A stretch of DNA of 64,000 nt, from the NCBI GenBank assembly GCA_030737875.1, contig CM060910.1, positions 632,573,303-632,637,302 of the forward strand, given 5' to 3'. The notes beneath the pieces were generated by a model. The model was given only the letters and a program-made list of their open reading frames with translations. It was not told the origin of the DNA and ran no database searches. The DNA comes from Allium sativum (lineage: Eukaryota > Streptophyta > Magnoliopsida > Asparagales > Amaryllidaceae). Positions within the stretch are counted from its first letter, which is position 1. The number at the start of each line of letters is the position of its first letter. Positions 23,250 to 35,960 of the stretch are shown piece after piece. A program made the position numbers and the translations under genes.

Positions 23250-25096
23250 TTCTCCCCTCCTTAAAGGATTTCGTCCCCGAAATCTTCAAGTTAAGAAGGA
23301 TGTGTCCTACCATCAAATCATCCATCTACTCAATCATCAATCACTAGCATTCATTGTCCTTTAGAGATATCTAATGCTGTATGAACATATGCAAGAAGTG
23401 TTTGTATATGTTCCTTGTCTAATGCAAATGATCAGGCCTGATTGGTCTTCTTAATGCAAAATATGTTTAGTGCCATGAGTCCAACATGTATGCAAATAGT
23501 CCTAGTCACATAAACACTATTTGTGTGCACAAGCATCCATCCATATGCAACATCCACATGATAAAACATTCAAATTCATCCATAAACAAGTATAAACACT
23601 CATGCATATGCAATATGAAAGGTGACTGAGTCAATCTAATACCTAGTGTGAGTATATGCATCCACTGGCAACGACTTGCATCCATCAATCATAACATGTT
23701 TCAAACACATGTTTCAATCATAGGTTTATACCTCCCTAAGGATCGAAGATATGACCTAGAGGATATACCAAAAAAGATAGAAACAAGTATAAAACTCCTA
23801 AAAAAAGATCGAGGATATACTCTCAAGAAAAAGGGTATGATGCGCGTGTCTTATCTTCAGCCTCCCACGTCGCGTCTTCTTGAGCTTGTACCTTAACTAA
23901 TTAATCTTCACGATTGCGAAGCTTCTTGATCTCCATTTCCAAAACTGTCGTTGATCAGATAACTGGCTTTGCATTGCCAATTGGATATATGCGGAAGTCT
24001 ATCTCGCGTTTTAGGAGACAAACCCCTAAACTAACCAAAAAACATCTGCGTGTTCATGGACTACTCCAACGGATCGCAAACCATAGATAGATATATCAAG
24101 TGATTCTAGGTATTTAGGCCTAACTGATCCTTTAGGATCGCACGAAATCTCGAGGGTATTTCCGAGGCGAATCAATAGTCTAACTACCCTCCCTTCACAA
24201 TCACTAGCTATCCAACCCATGCCTAGAATTAACCCATAGCCCAAAAAACATAAGCATTACTTCTAAACTCAACACTTAGCATAGACATTCTCAAATCCAA
24301 ACAAGTCATGAATAAATGAGCCGATTCCCTAACAGGATTTGAGACAAAAATGGGATCCTCTACTATGCTAGTACTAAGGTGCAGAGACTCAACAATCGAA
24401 GCAGAATTAAAAGGATGCGATGTACAAAAGCAAAGTTCTAACGGGATGATAGAAAAGAAAAGCTAAACCTTTAACAGAAACGTTACCACCTCTCTTGGGT
24501 ACGCTAGTAGTGAGAGCATACAATTGCCCTCTCGACGATCTTGTTCTTTGCCCTTGTCCTTGTCCCATAATACTTAACTACATGTCCCTTTTTACCTTAC
24601 TAAAGACACTCTCTCTTGTCATGGGTATTATTATTCTTTCACATTGGCCTCTTCCCTTTCACCTTTTTCCTCCTTCGTGGATTAAGCCATATCAACAAGT
24701 TTCTCATCCTTAGGCTTATGTTCTTTATACTCGTTCTTAATATCCTCGTATAATTTGTTGGCCGGTTTCTTGAAAGCTACCTCCATCACACTACTACCCT
24801 ACAAAGCTCGAAATAAGATTAGTCGCAGATGGAACTACTACGGCTACAGATAGAGGTTGGGCACTTCTTTGCCCTTCGACTTGTGTCGTACACCTACAAA
24901 ATTATGGCGAAAAAGAAAGAAAGAAGAGATTCAAAGAGAGAATCAAAAGATAGTGCATATGGCTTTGGGGAATATGCCTTTCGTAAAACAAAACTTTTCT
25001 TTAGAAAAATGCTTCTTTGTAAACGTTTTGAAAATAATTTCAGAAGGTTTTTAAAAGCTTTTGCCCAGTCTGGTAACCTTCGGCTCTGATACCAAA
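23250..25096 (-). mobile_element. Internal region 1: gag/pol-deleted Tekay-like derivative
   Basis: From the minus-strand 5' side: PBS (25083-25094), a degenerate leader and gag scraps, a protease remnant, the RT linker, a deletion junction, the chromodomain end, the 3' untranslated tail and a polypurine tract next to 23249. The conserved GATTTCG-GGGAC-GAAATC motif precedes the tract. RT, RNase H and integrase are absent. The gag start codon seen in the longer element is not preserved. Confidence 0.85.
23830..24244 (-). pseudogene. Protease piece fused to chromodomain piece by pol deletion
   Basis: The minus strand at 24244-24026 encodes [28 protein letters not shown] (72 aa, open). It continues into REIDFRIYP and NAKPV, a stop, then within about 20 bp EIKKLRNRE and EDATWEAEDKTRASYPF, the chromodomain. 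Compared with 49499-53938, about 2.7 kb of RT, RNase H and integrase is missing. The same junction is seen near 29940 and at the left window edge. Confidence 0.8.
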
Positions 25097-25458
25097 TGTA
25101 ACACCCCACATCCGTTAAGGTCACTCACAAAAGGGAATGCCTTAACTTCAATGGAGCATTATGGGTACTGGAACAGAAATATTACAAGACAGACATATAA
25201 AAAACAACGGAAAGTAAAGTAGAAGTACTTCAAATCATTTATTAAATATAATTGTTTACAATAAAAGCCCATCAACTTCCATTACCCAATTAAATAGCTA
25301 AATATCTATCTTGCTCAAAAACAAAGAAGCATAAAAATAAATTGTAGTATTCCCCAATAAAGCAAAGAAAGCCATAGCCAAGAGAAATCCAAGTCGTACA
25401 TGAAAGAGCCTTGGAGCTTGGTAACATCCGAACTAAGTTGTATTCCCACCTTGCGAAC

Positions 25459-28400
25459 CTGGGGGGGGGGGGAACAGAAAAAAAAGAGGCGAAACAAAAC
25501 GGGTCAGTCATAAAGACTGAGTAAGTCCTAATGACTTTCATCATAAAAACAGGTAAAGATAACATGGCATGAATAAACTGAAAGTTAACATAAGCATGGT
25601 GACAAGATAAGCTACATGCACGATAACTAAGAATAACATCATATGATTTTTGTCATGTATAACATTGCAAGGTTCCCATTCAAGATGAACTAAGTATAAT
25701 TTCGCAAGATTTCTATCGAGCATCGCAAGATTTCTCTGCTACACCATTTAAATGATATCTATTTGCTCTGCACCACCTAACTAGTGTCCAACTAGTAATC
25801 TGTATAAACTGATAAAACAATAACGTGATCCCAATCCCCGAAATTATGGTTGTTTTTAGGTGTACATCTATTATTTATTACCCAGATCTAATCTAGGGTT
25901 TTCTATCGAGCGCATTCTAGATCCAACCAGGGTTTACGCTACCCAGGGCTACTGGGGTTTATGCTACCTATTGAATGTTTCTCGGATTTTAGGGTTTACG
26001 CGACCTAGGTCCAACTAGGGATTATGCTACCTACCGAACAGCGCCCCTAATCTAGGACACACTACCCAGAGCGGTATATGTTCCTAGACATTCCCCACGT
26101 ATGTGTCGTGAATCGTTATCGCTGTCTAGATGCACATGTCCTCTATATGTGCGACCCGAGTCCCATGGCAGGGCAAATCAAGAAACACGGAACTCGGTCG
26201 GGAGCTTTCGGATACCTGCCGATGCAGATGCTAAGGTCTGTTTTTCAAGTGGCTATGGTCCCACTTGACCCCTCCCTCAACTAATGAAAGGCCACCCTTG
26301 AAAAAAATGAGAACTATACGCAGGCCCTCTATGCCCCACTGTCCTATGGCCATCCGCACCCATAACTAGATAGCAAGTATATGGTCTTTTGGAGTTCTTC
26401 GCCTTTCCGCTGTACGTATCTCGACTGACTCAAGATCGTAGGTAGACGACGAGTTGCTATCGCAGGGCTACTGGTCTCGCCGAATCACGCTGGTCCATCC
26501 AAGGCTTTATGTTTCCCTATATTGCAACCAAGGCATACCCTTGGTTCTTCTAACGCAGACCTTAACCTCTGTGAGCCCAGGAGGATCATCTTCAGCCTCA
26601 CAGAGGGATACCAAGAGTACCCTCACGTCCCCTCGTAGCCGCGTGCTTCGTAACCCAGTTTGTTGGAGCCTTCCTTAAGATCAGATGGACGTTCGCTCCT
26701 TCTCGTGTTCTACTAGGATTCACTACTCAGTTCCCTTAACTAAGGTTAACTACTTAGTTTCATGAATTGTCATTTTCTTAACTAAGGTTTACAACTTAGT
26801 CCTTTTTACTAAGGTTTACTACTTAGTTCTTTTTCTCGTCCTGTTGGATTGGTTAAGTGTTATCCCGTAGTTTACGTTGACTTAACCCCACCCATATACC
26901 AAGTCAAATTGGTTAAGTATTATCTAGCGGTTCAGGTTGACTTAACCCATCCATATATCAAGTCAAAATGGTTAAGTGTTCCTTAACGTTACTCGTTTAT
27001 CAGGTTGTATTGGTTAAGTGTTTCTCATTAACTTAACCTTATTCATCCTATAACGGTTAACTGTTCTAAGTGTACTTAACCTCATCTTCTGGTTTGGTTA
27101 ACATGTTAGATCAGTTAAGTGTCCCAAATGTTATTAACCCCACCTCCTAGTCTAGTTAATGGGTTACGATGATTAAGTGTTCTAGTTTTTTCTTAACCCT
27201 ACCACCTTGTCCAGTTAACATGTTATAACGGTTAAATATTTACTTAACCTTACCCACTTGTCTAGTTAACATGTTATAACGGTTAAGTGTTTACTTAACC
27301 TTACCAAATTGTCTAGTTAACATGTTATAATGGTTAAATATTTACTTAACCTTACTATTCTAACTTGATTGTTCATGAGCTTTAATTAATTAATTAAAGC
27401 ACCAACCACTTATATTAGACAGATATTGTTGTGGTTACTGGATGTGCCGGTTGGTTCCAGGCAGGTTTACACCACAACTCAGTCTAACCTCGGCTCTTTC
27501 TAAGCTTGATGCACTAACCACCCACATTAGACATGATTGTTGTGGTCACTGGATGTGCCGGTTGGTTCCGGGCAGTTTTACACCACAACTCAGTCTAACC
27601 TCGGGTTAGGCATATTCTTCTTTTCAAATTTACATATTTACTATTTATGTAAATTTTCCTTAAATCAATTTGGCCTACATCATATTCATTATAAAGTTAT
27701 GCCAAGTTATAGCTTTTTATTTACAATACATGCCAACTACCCAAAACCCAACTTAGGTGCGTTCATATTAAACCTCTACCAAGTCATATATTATCATATA
27801 CGTTTCAACTCCAAATTTTACATAATTAACATATGCCCAAGTTCTAGATTACAGGTCAGTTTTACATATGCACAATTCATACCAAATTTACATATGTTCA
27901 ATTCATGTCGTTTTACATGTATGCCAATTTACACATATACCAAGTTTTATGCCGTTTTACATATGTCAAGATTCATGATTTACATGTTTACAAAGCTATG
28001 CTCAATTTACATAGATCAAGTTTTATACCCAAAATTACATGTATACCACGTTTACACCAATTTACCCATAACAAGTTCTAGCCAAATTAACTATATCAAG
28101 ATCCATGTCAAATTACATATATCAATCCCAATCGTGCAATAACCATTATACCCAAAATTACCCCGTTTCATGTTAATGGTAAATTATCCCCAAACATCCA
28201 ATTTTCATATTATGCCATCAATTCCACCAAACACATATATTCCACTAAGCAACATTCCAATATTTCCCCCGTATACCATCGTACGTATATCGTAGTTTAG
28301 GCCTAGGTCCGAAATTGACCAAGGTTCATCAAAAGAAAATAAATAGGGGAAGGTAGAACTTTGCATAAAAATAAGATCAGAGAGAAAAACATCATCATAG

Positions 28401-28629
28401 GCATGAAGATTACAACTTGATAATAATATCAACATGAATCAAGAAAACTGATTTACAACAGGCTGAATAGATCATGAACTAGATATGGGAATAAAGATAG
28501 ACAAGTCTCAAAACTCAAGATCCAAGAAGTAACAGAAATAGATTGATAAACATACTTAAATCCAATTTCACTTCATCACATGCCCATATTATATTTAAAT
28601 ATTTAGATCTGAAAATAACTAGAACTTAC
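25459..28629 (-). other. Predicted leader intron in LTR 2
   Basis: GTAAGT donor at 28629 downward; acceptor CAG after a run of about twelve C, ending at 25459. Acceptor to LTR end is 362 bp. Confidence 0.5.
27413..27610 (-). other. Twin hairpin module in LTR 2
   Basis: Two units with the same stems as LTR 1 (GTTGTGGT with ACCACAAC). The second unit is shortened by one or two bases at ACATGATTG. Confidence 0.7.
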
Positions 28630-29270
28630 AGATCATGGCTAATGAATTAAGAACTGAGTTTGTTGTAGAAATGTTGCGACGTTGTTGATTTATTGTCTTG
28701 AATCATTGTAGAAGCCTTAATCTTTGAATTGGATTGTGTATGAAAGCTTAGGGAATCGATTAGAGGCGGCGACCATGATCAAGAGGGATTCCAGTAGCAT
28801 TTAGGTGTAAGAATGATTTGTTGTGAATTAGGTTAGGTCTTAGGGTGTTTATATAGGTGTAGGAACTATTTATGGCCTTTAGATCAACCCTAGACTCAAT
28901 CCGGACCATCAAAACACGTCCCAGGCTTCAAAATGGGTTCTGGGCCAAAACAGGCCGACCAGGTTGACCTGTAAGGGGGGAGGTCGATCCCCTGGTCGGC
29001 CTGGGGGGGTATCGACCCCCTGGTCGACCTGACCCCAAGGTCGACCCCCAGGTCGACCTGCCTGGTTCTGTGCTGCCTGAAATTTGCTGAATCTTCTACA
29101 GGCCATAACTTCTTCATCCGGACTCCGATTTTCGAAAACTCGGACTCTATTTCATGTAGAATTCCGAGAGGAACGCAATGGCGCAATCCGTTTCCCTTGA
29201 TTCTCATTTTAAAAATTAATTATACCTTGATTTCTTGTTTTAACATGTTATCAAAATTTGGGTTGTTACA

Positions 29271-31078
29271 TTCTCCCCTCCTTAAAGGATTTCGTCCCCG
29301 AAATCTTCAAGTTAAGATGAATGTGTCCTACCATCCTATCATCCATCTACTCAATCATCAATCACATGCATTCATTGTCCTTAAGAGATTTCTAATGTTG
29401 TATGAACATATGCAAGAAGTGTGTGTATATGTTCCTTGTCTAATGCAAATGATCAGGCCTGATTGATCTTCTTAATGCAAAATATGTTTAGTGCCATGAG
29501 TCCAACATGTATGCAAATAGTCCTAGTCACATAAACACTATATGTGTGCACAAACATCCATCCATATGCAACATGCACATGATAACACATTCAAATTCAT
29601 CCATAAACAAGTATAAACACTCATGCATATGCAATATGAAAGGTGACTGAGTCAATCTAATACCTAGTGTGAGTATATGCATCCACTGGCAACCACTTGC
29701 ATCCATCAATCATAACATGTTTCAAACACATGTTTCAATCATAGGTTTATACCTCCCTAAGGATCGAAGATATGACCTAGAGGATATACCAAAAAAGGTA
29801 GAAACAAGTATAAAACTCCTAAAAAAAAGATCGAGGATATACTCTCAAGAAAAAGGGTATGATGCGCGTGTCTTATCTTCAACCTCCCATGTCGCGTCTT
29901 CTTGAGCTCGTACCTTAACTAATTAATCTTCACGATTGCGAAGCTTATCTCCATTTCCAAAACCGTCGTTGATCGGATAACCGGCTTTGCATTGCCAACT
30001 GGATATATGCGGAAGTCTATCTCGCTTTTTAGGGGACAAACCCCTAACCTAACCAAAAAACATCTGCGTGTTCATGGACTACTCTAACGGATCGAAAACC
30101 GTAGATAGATGTATCAAGTGATTCTAGGTAGCTTGGCCTAACTGATGCTTTAGGATCGCACGAAATCTCGAGGATATTTCCGAGGCGAATCAAAAGTCTA
30201 ACTACCCTCCCTTCACAATTACTAGCTATCCAACCCATGACTAGAATCAACCCATAGCCCAAAAAACATAAGCATTACTTCTAAACTCAACACTTAGCAT
30301 AGACATTCTCAAATCCAAACAAGTCATGAATAAACGAGCCGATTCCCCAACAGGATGTGAGACCAAAAATGGGATCCTCTACTACGCTAGTACTAAGGTG
30401 CAGAGACTCAACTATCGAAGCAGAATTAAAAGGATGCGATGTACAAAAGCAAAGTTCTAACGGGATGATAGAAAAGAAAAGCTAAACCTTTAACAGAAAC
30501 GTTACCACCTCTCTTGGGTACGCTAGTAGTGAGAGCATACAATTGCCCTCTCGACGATCTTGTTCTTTGCCCTTGTCCTTGTCCTATAATACTTAACTAC
30601 ATGTCCCTTTTTACCATACTAAAGATACTCTCTCTTGTCATGGGTTTTATTATTCTTTCACTTTGGCCTCTTCCCTTTCACCTTTTTCCTCCTTCGTGGA
30701 TTAAGCCATATCAACAAGTTTCTCATCCTTAGGCTTGTGTTCTTTATCCTCGTTCTTACTATCCTTGTACAGTTTGTTGGCCGGTTTCTCGAAAGCTACA
30801 TCCATCACACTACAACCCTACAAAGCTCGAAATAAGATTAGTCGCAGATGGAACTACCGTGGCTACAGATGGAGGTTGGGCACTTCTTTGCCCTCCGAAT
30901 TTGTTGTACACCTTCAAAATTATGGCTAAAAAGAAAGAAAGAAGAGATTCAAAGAGAGAATCAAAAGATAGTGCACATGGCTTTGGGGAATATGCCTTTC
31001 GTAAAGGTTTTGAAAATAATTTCAGGAGGTTTTTAAAAGCTTTTGCTCAGTCTGGTAACCTTCTGCTCTGATACCAAA
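29271..31078 (-). mobile_element. Internal region 2: gag/pol-deleted Tekay-like derivative
   Basis: Same content and pol-deletion junction as internal region 1, with PBS at 31065-31076 and polypurine tract at 29271-29283. It lacks about 37 bp present in region 1 near 24985-25030; the loss lies between two CGTAAA-like repeats. The protease remnant (30262-30044) is open for 72 aa, but the rest is broken. Confidence 0.85.
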
Positions 31079-31442
31079 TGTAACACCCCACATCCGTTAA
31101 GGTCACTCACAAAGGGGAATGCCTTAACTTCAATGGAGCATTATGGGTACTGGAACAGAAATATTACAAGACAGACATATATAAAAATAGCGGAAAGTAA
31201 AGTAGAAGTACCTCAAATCATTTATTAAATATAATTGTTTACAATAAAAGCCCATCAACTTCAAATACCCAATTACATAGCTAAAATATTTGTCTTGCTC
31301 AAAAACAAAGAAGCATAAAAATAAATTGTAGTATTCCCCAATAAAGCAAAGCAAGCCATATCCAAGATAAATCCAAGTCGTACATGAAAGAGCCTTGGAG
31401 CTTGGTAACATCCGACCTAAGCTGTATTCCCACCTTGCGAAC

Positions 31443-34400
31443 CTGGGGGGGGGGGTAAATGGAAGAAAAAGAGGCGAAACAAAACGGGTCAGTCATAAAG
31501 GCTGAGTACGTCCTAGTGACTTTCAGCATATAAACAGGTAAAGATAACATGGCATGAATAAACTGAAAGTAAACAAAAGCATGGTGACAAGATAAGCTAC
31601 AGGCACGATAACTAAGAATAACATCATATGATTTTTGTCATGTATAACATTGCAAGGTTCCCATTCAAGATGAACTAAGTATAATTTCGCAAGATTTCTA
31701 TCAAGCATCACAAGATTTCTCTGCTACACCATTTAAATGATATCTATTTGCTCTGCACCACCTAACTAGTGTCCAACTAGTAATCTGTATAAACTGATAA
31801 AACAATAACGTGATCCCAATCCCCGAAATTATGGTTATTTTCAGGTGTACATCTATTATTTGTTACCCTGATCTAATCTACGGTTTTCTATCGAGCGCAT
31901 TCTAGATCCAACCAGGGATTACGCTACCCAGGGCTACTGGGGTTTATGCTACCAATTGAACGTTTCTCAGATTTTAGGGTTTACGCGACCTAGGTCCAAC
32001 TAGGGATTATGCTACCTACCGAACGACGCCCCTAATCTAGAACACACTACCCAGAGCGGTATATGTTCCTAAACGTTCCCCACGTATGTGACGTGAATCG
32101 TTATCGCTGTCTAGATGCACATGTCCTCTATATGTGCGACCCGAGTCCCATGGCAGGGCAAATCAAGAAACACGGAACTCGGTCGGGAGCTTTCGGATAC
32201 CTTCCGATGCAGATGCTAAGGTCTATTTTTCCAGTGGCTATGGTCCCACTTGACCCCTCCCTCAACTAATGAAAGGCCACCCTTGAAAAAAATGAGAACT
32301 ATACGCAGGCCCTCTATGCCCCACTGTCCTATGGCCATCCGCACCCATAACTAGATAGCAAGTATATGGTCTTTTGGAGTTCTCTGCCTTTCCGCTGTAC
32401 GTATCTCGACTGACTCAAGATGGTAGGTAGATGACGAGTTGCAATCGCAGGGCTACTGGTCTCGCCGAATCATGCTGGTCCATCCTAGTCTTTAGGTTGC
32501 CCTATATTGCAACCAAGGCATACCCTTGGTTCTTCTAACACATACCTTAACCTCTGTGAGCCCAGGAGGATCATCTTCAGCCTCACAGAGGGATACCAAG
32601 AGTACCCTCACGTCCCCTCGAAGCCGCGTGCTTCGTAACCCAGTTTGTTGGAGCCTTCTTTAAGATCCGATGGACGTTCGCTCCTTCTCGTGTTCTACTA
32701 GGGTTCACTACTTAGTTCCCTTAACTAAGGTTTACTACTTAGTTTCATGAATCGTCGTTTTCTTAACTAAGGTTTACAACTTAGTCCTTTTAACTAAGGT
32801 TTACTACTTAGTTCTTTTTCTCATCATGTTGGATTGGTTAAGTGTTATCCCGTAGTTTACGTTGACTTAACCCCACCCATATACCAAGTCAAATTGGTTA
32901 AGTATTATCTAGCGGTTCATGTTGACTTAACCCATCCATATATCAAGTCAAAATGGTTAAGTGTTCCTTAACGTTACTCGTTTATCAGGTTGTATTGGTT
33001 AAGTGTTTCTCATTAACTTAACCCTATTCATCCTATAACGGTTAACTGTTCTAAGTGTACTTAACCTGATATTCTGGTTTGGTTAACATGTTAGATCAGT
33101 TAAGTGTACCAAATGTTATTAACCCCACCTCCTTGTCTAGTTAATGGGTTACGATGGTTAAGTGTTCTAGTTTTTTCTTAACCCTACCACCTTGTCCAGT
33201 TAACATGTTATAACGGTTAAATATTTACTTAACCTTACCCACTTGTCTAGTTAACATGTTATAACGGTTAAGTGTTTACTTAACCTTACCAAATTGTCTA
33301 GTTAACATGTTATAATGGTTAAATATTTACTTAACCTTACTATTCTAACTTGATTGTTCATGAGCTTTAATTAATTAATTAAAGCACCAACCACTTATAT
33401 TAGACAGATATTGTTGTGGTTACTGGATGTGCCGGTCGGTTCCAGGCAGGTTTACACCACAACTCAGTCTAACCTCGGGTCTTTCTAGGCTTGATGCACT
33501 AACCACCCACATTAGACATGTATTGTTGTGGTCACTGGATGTGCCAGTTGGTTCGGGGCAGTTTTACACCACAACTCAGTCTAACCTCGGGTTAGGCATA
33601 TTCTTCTTTTCAAATTTACATATTTACTATTTATGTAAATTTTCCCTAAATCAATTTGGCCTACATCATATTCATTATAAAGTTATGCCATGTTATAGCT
33701 TTTTATTTACAATACATGCCAACTACCCAAAACCCAACTTAGGCGCATTCATATTAAACCTTTACCAAGTCATATATTATCATATACGTTTCAACTCCAA
33801 ATTTTACATAATTAACATATGCCCAAGTTCTAGATTACATGTCAGTTTTACACATGCCCAATTCATACCAAATTTACATATGTTCAATTCATGCGGTTTT
33901 ACATGTATGCTAATTTTATGCCAATTTACACATATACCAAGTTTTATGCCGTTTTACATATGTCAAGATTCATAATTTACATGTTTACAAAGCTATGCTC
34001 AATTTACATAGATCAAGTTTTATACCCAAAATTACATGTATACCACGTTTACACCAATTTACCCATAACAAGTTCTATCCAAATTACCTATATCAAGATC
34101 CATGTCAAATTACATATATCAATCCCAATCGTGCAATAACCATTATAATGACAATACCCAAAATTACCCCGTTTCATGTTAATGGTAAATTATCCCCAAA
34201 CATCCAATTTTCATATTATGCCTTCGATTCCACCAAACACATATATTCCACTAGGCAATATTCCAATATTTCCCCCGTATACCATTGTACGTATATCGTA
34301 GTTTAGGCCTAGGTCCGAAATTGACCAAGGTTCATCAAAAGAAAATAAATAGGGGAAGGTAGAACTTTGCATAAAAATAAGATCAGAGAGAAAAACATCA

Positions 34401-34635
34401 TCATAGGCATGAAGATTACAACTTGATAATAATATCATCATGAATCAAGAAAACTGATTTACAACAGACTGAATAGATCATGAACTAGACATGGGAATAA
34501 AGATAGACAAGTCTCAAAACTCAAGATCCAAGAAGTAACAGAAATAGATTGATAAACATACTTAAATCCAATTTCACTTCATCACATGCCCATATTATAT
34601 TTAAATGTTTAGATCTGAAAATAACTAGAACTTAC
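31443..34635 (-). other. Predicted leader intron in LTR 3
   Basis: GTAAGT donor at 34635 downward and CAG acceptor after a C tract, ending at 31443. Acceptor to LTR end is 364 bp. Confidence 0.5.
33395..33595 (-). other. Twin hairpin module in LTR 3
   Basis: Two full units, with GTTGTGGT paired to ACCACAAC in each on the minus strand, and outer TTAGAC-type stems. Near-identical to LTR 2. Confidence 0.7.
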
Positions 34636-35278
34636 AGATCGTGGCTAATGAATTAAGAACTGAGTTTGTTGTAGAAATGTTGCGACGTTGTTGATTTATT
34701 GTCATGAATCATTGTAGAAGCCTTAATCTTCGAATTGGATTGTGTATAAAAGCTTAGGAAATCGATTAGAGGTGGCGACCATGATCAAAAGGGATTCCAG
34801 CAGCATTTTGGTGTAAGAATGATTTGTTGTGAATTAGGTTAGGCCTTAGGGTGTTTATATAGGTGTAGGAACAATTTATGGCCTTTAGATCAACCCTAGA
34901 ATCAATCCGGACCATCAAAACACGTCCCGGGCTTCAAAAATGGGTTCTATGCCAAAACAGGCCGACCAGGTCGACCTGTAAGGGGGGAGGTCGACCCCCT
35001 GGTCGACCTGGGGGGGGGGGGGGGGGGTAGGTAGACCTAACCCCAAGGTCGACCCCCAGGTCGATCTGCCTGGTTCTGTGCTGCCTGAAATTTGCTGAAT
35101 CTTCTACAGGCCATAACTTCTTCAACCAGACTCCGATTTTCGAAAACTCGGATTCTATTTCATGTAGAATTCCGAGAGGAATGCAATGGCGCAACTTATT
35201 TCCCATGATTCTCAATTTAAAAATTAATTATACCTTGATTTCTTGTTTTAACATGTTATTAAAATTCGAGTTGTTACA

Positions 35279-35816
35279 GAAATTCTGAGATAAATAAAAT
35301 TTAAAAATAAAGTTATATTTGCATGTATTCGGTATTTATTTCTACCGCAGTGTACTGTGTGTGTTTCTATTTCATGTGACAGGTAAGTAGATGGTGATTG
35401 GACTTACTGAAGGATGTTGTGAAGATAGAAGACAAGAACAACAGTGTGTGTATTATTCAGTGAATGTATGTATATGAAATTGTACAGAGTGACTGAGTGA
35501 CATAGAGTTGTAGTGAGGAACTGTGTATGAAAAAGAATGTGTATGTTAATGAGATGTAAAATATCAGTGAAATGTACAAATAGAGGAGTTATAAAAGTTG
35601 TACTGTTTGAAATAAAATATTATATTTAAATAAAATACTATGTGAATATTTGAATTTATGTACAGTCGTATTCTATTTAAATAAAAAATTATATTCCTGT
35701 CTGTGATGTATACATGAAATAGTTCAATAACAAACACATTTGTAATAATATATATTTGGTTATTATCATCAAACAAAAATCATATAATTGTGTATACAAC
35801 AACGTTATATACAACA
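35279..35816 (-). mobile_element. SIRE-like 5' LTR, part 2
   Basis: It continues the LTR interrupted at 19010, matching about 11099-11632, and ends TATACAACA at 35816 followed by GTTTC, the right-hand target duplication. GAAAT at 35279-35283 is the duplication made by the array. Confidence 0.9.
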
Positions 35817-35835
35817 GTTTCATGACAAACAATAT

Positions 35836-35960
35836 TGTCCTGGTGGTTAAGCACTTTAATTTTTATGTGAGAGGTCAAATGCTCGAAACTTGCATAACGT
35901 GATTCAAACACTTATTGAAATAGAGTATGGTGCACATACCTATGAGTTGTAGTATTAATA
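35836..35960 (+). mobile_element. Possible tRNA-derived SINE fragment
   Basis: TGGTGGTTAAGCA resembles a polymerase III A box, and GAGGTCAAATGCTCGAAACT about 30 bp on resembles a degenerate B box. The pair and spacing fit tRNA-derived plant SINEs. I see no tail or target duplication, so this is tentative. Confidence 0.3.

Larger units (their letters stand above)
25097..29270 (-). mobile_element. LTR 2 of the tandem array (shared LTR), 4.2 kb
   Basis: Middle LTR, flanked by a PBS (25083-25094) on one side and a polypurine tract (29271 onward) on the other, so it serves as 5' LTR of one unit and 3' LTR of the next. It contains a GGTTAAGT array (26846-27350), twin hairpins (27413-27610), TATA (28848-28855), donor (28629) and acceptor (25459-25460). 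Confidence 0.9.
19011..35278 (-). mobile_element. Three-LTR tandem array of Tekay-like elements
   Basis: Order on the plus strand: LTR (19011-23249), internal (23250-25096), LTR (25097-29270), internal (29271-31078), LTR (31079-35278). All parts are on the minus strand. One target duplication, GAAAT (19006-19010 and 35279-35283), bounds the whole unit, so it went in as one element and was later expanded, or inserted already tandem. Such structures are expected from unequal exchange between LTRs. Both internal regions lack most of gag and pol. Confidence 0.9.
31079..35278 (-). mobile_element. LTR 3 of the tandem array, 4.2 kb
   Basis: 5'-most LTR on the minus strand, ending GAGTTGTTACA on the plus strand before the GAAAT duplication at 35279. 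GGTTAAGT array 32831-33337, twin hairpins 33395-33595, TATA 34854-34861, donor 34635, acceptor 31443-31444, and a G run of about 17 near 35010-35030 inside the GGTCGACC block. Confidence 0.9.
8394..35816 (-). mobile_element. SIRE-like Ty1/copia element, gag-only, with nested insertions
   Basis: Minus-strand element: 5' LTR 15977-35816 (interrupted), PBS 15963-15974, internal region 11633-15976, 3' LTR 8394-11632. Flanks are GTTTT (8389-8393) and GTTTC (35817-35821), a 4-of-5 target duplication. The internal region is only about 4.3 kb and has a broken gag but no recognisable protease, integrase, RT or RNase H. Gag type, long LTRs and GGGGGA-rich sequence next to the 3' LTR point to the SIRE lineage. 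It must have relied on a partner element. The two LTRs differ by many substitutions, a roughly 180-bp deletion and later insertions, so it is old. Confidence 0.85.

Noticed and set aside
24829..25089. 86-aa plus-strand Lys/Arg-rich frame
   Set aside because: It is antisense to the leader/gag remnant of the deleted Tekay-like element and overlaps its PBS.
27537..28142. 201-aa open frame, also partly open at 33427-33975
   Set aside because: It crosses the hairpin module and the minisatellite region of LTR 2 and LTR 3; LTR 1 breaks it. Treated as chance in the predicted intron.
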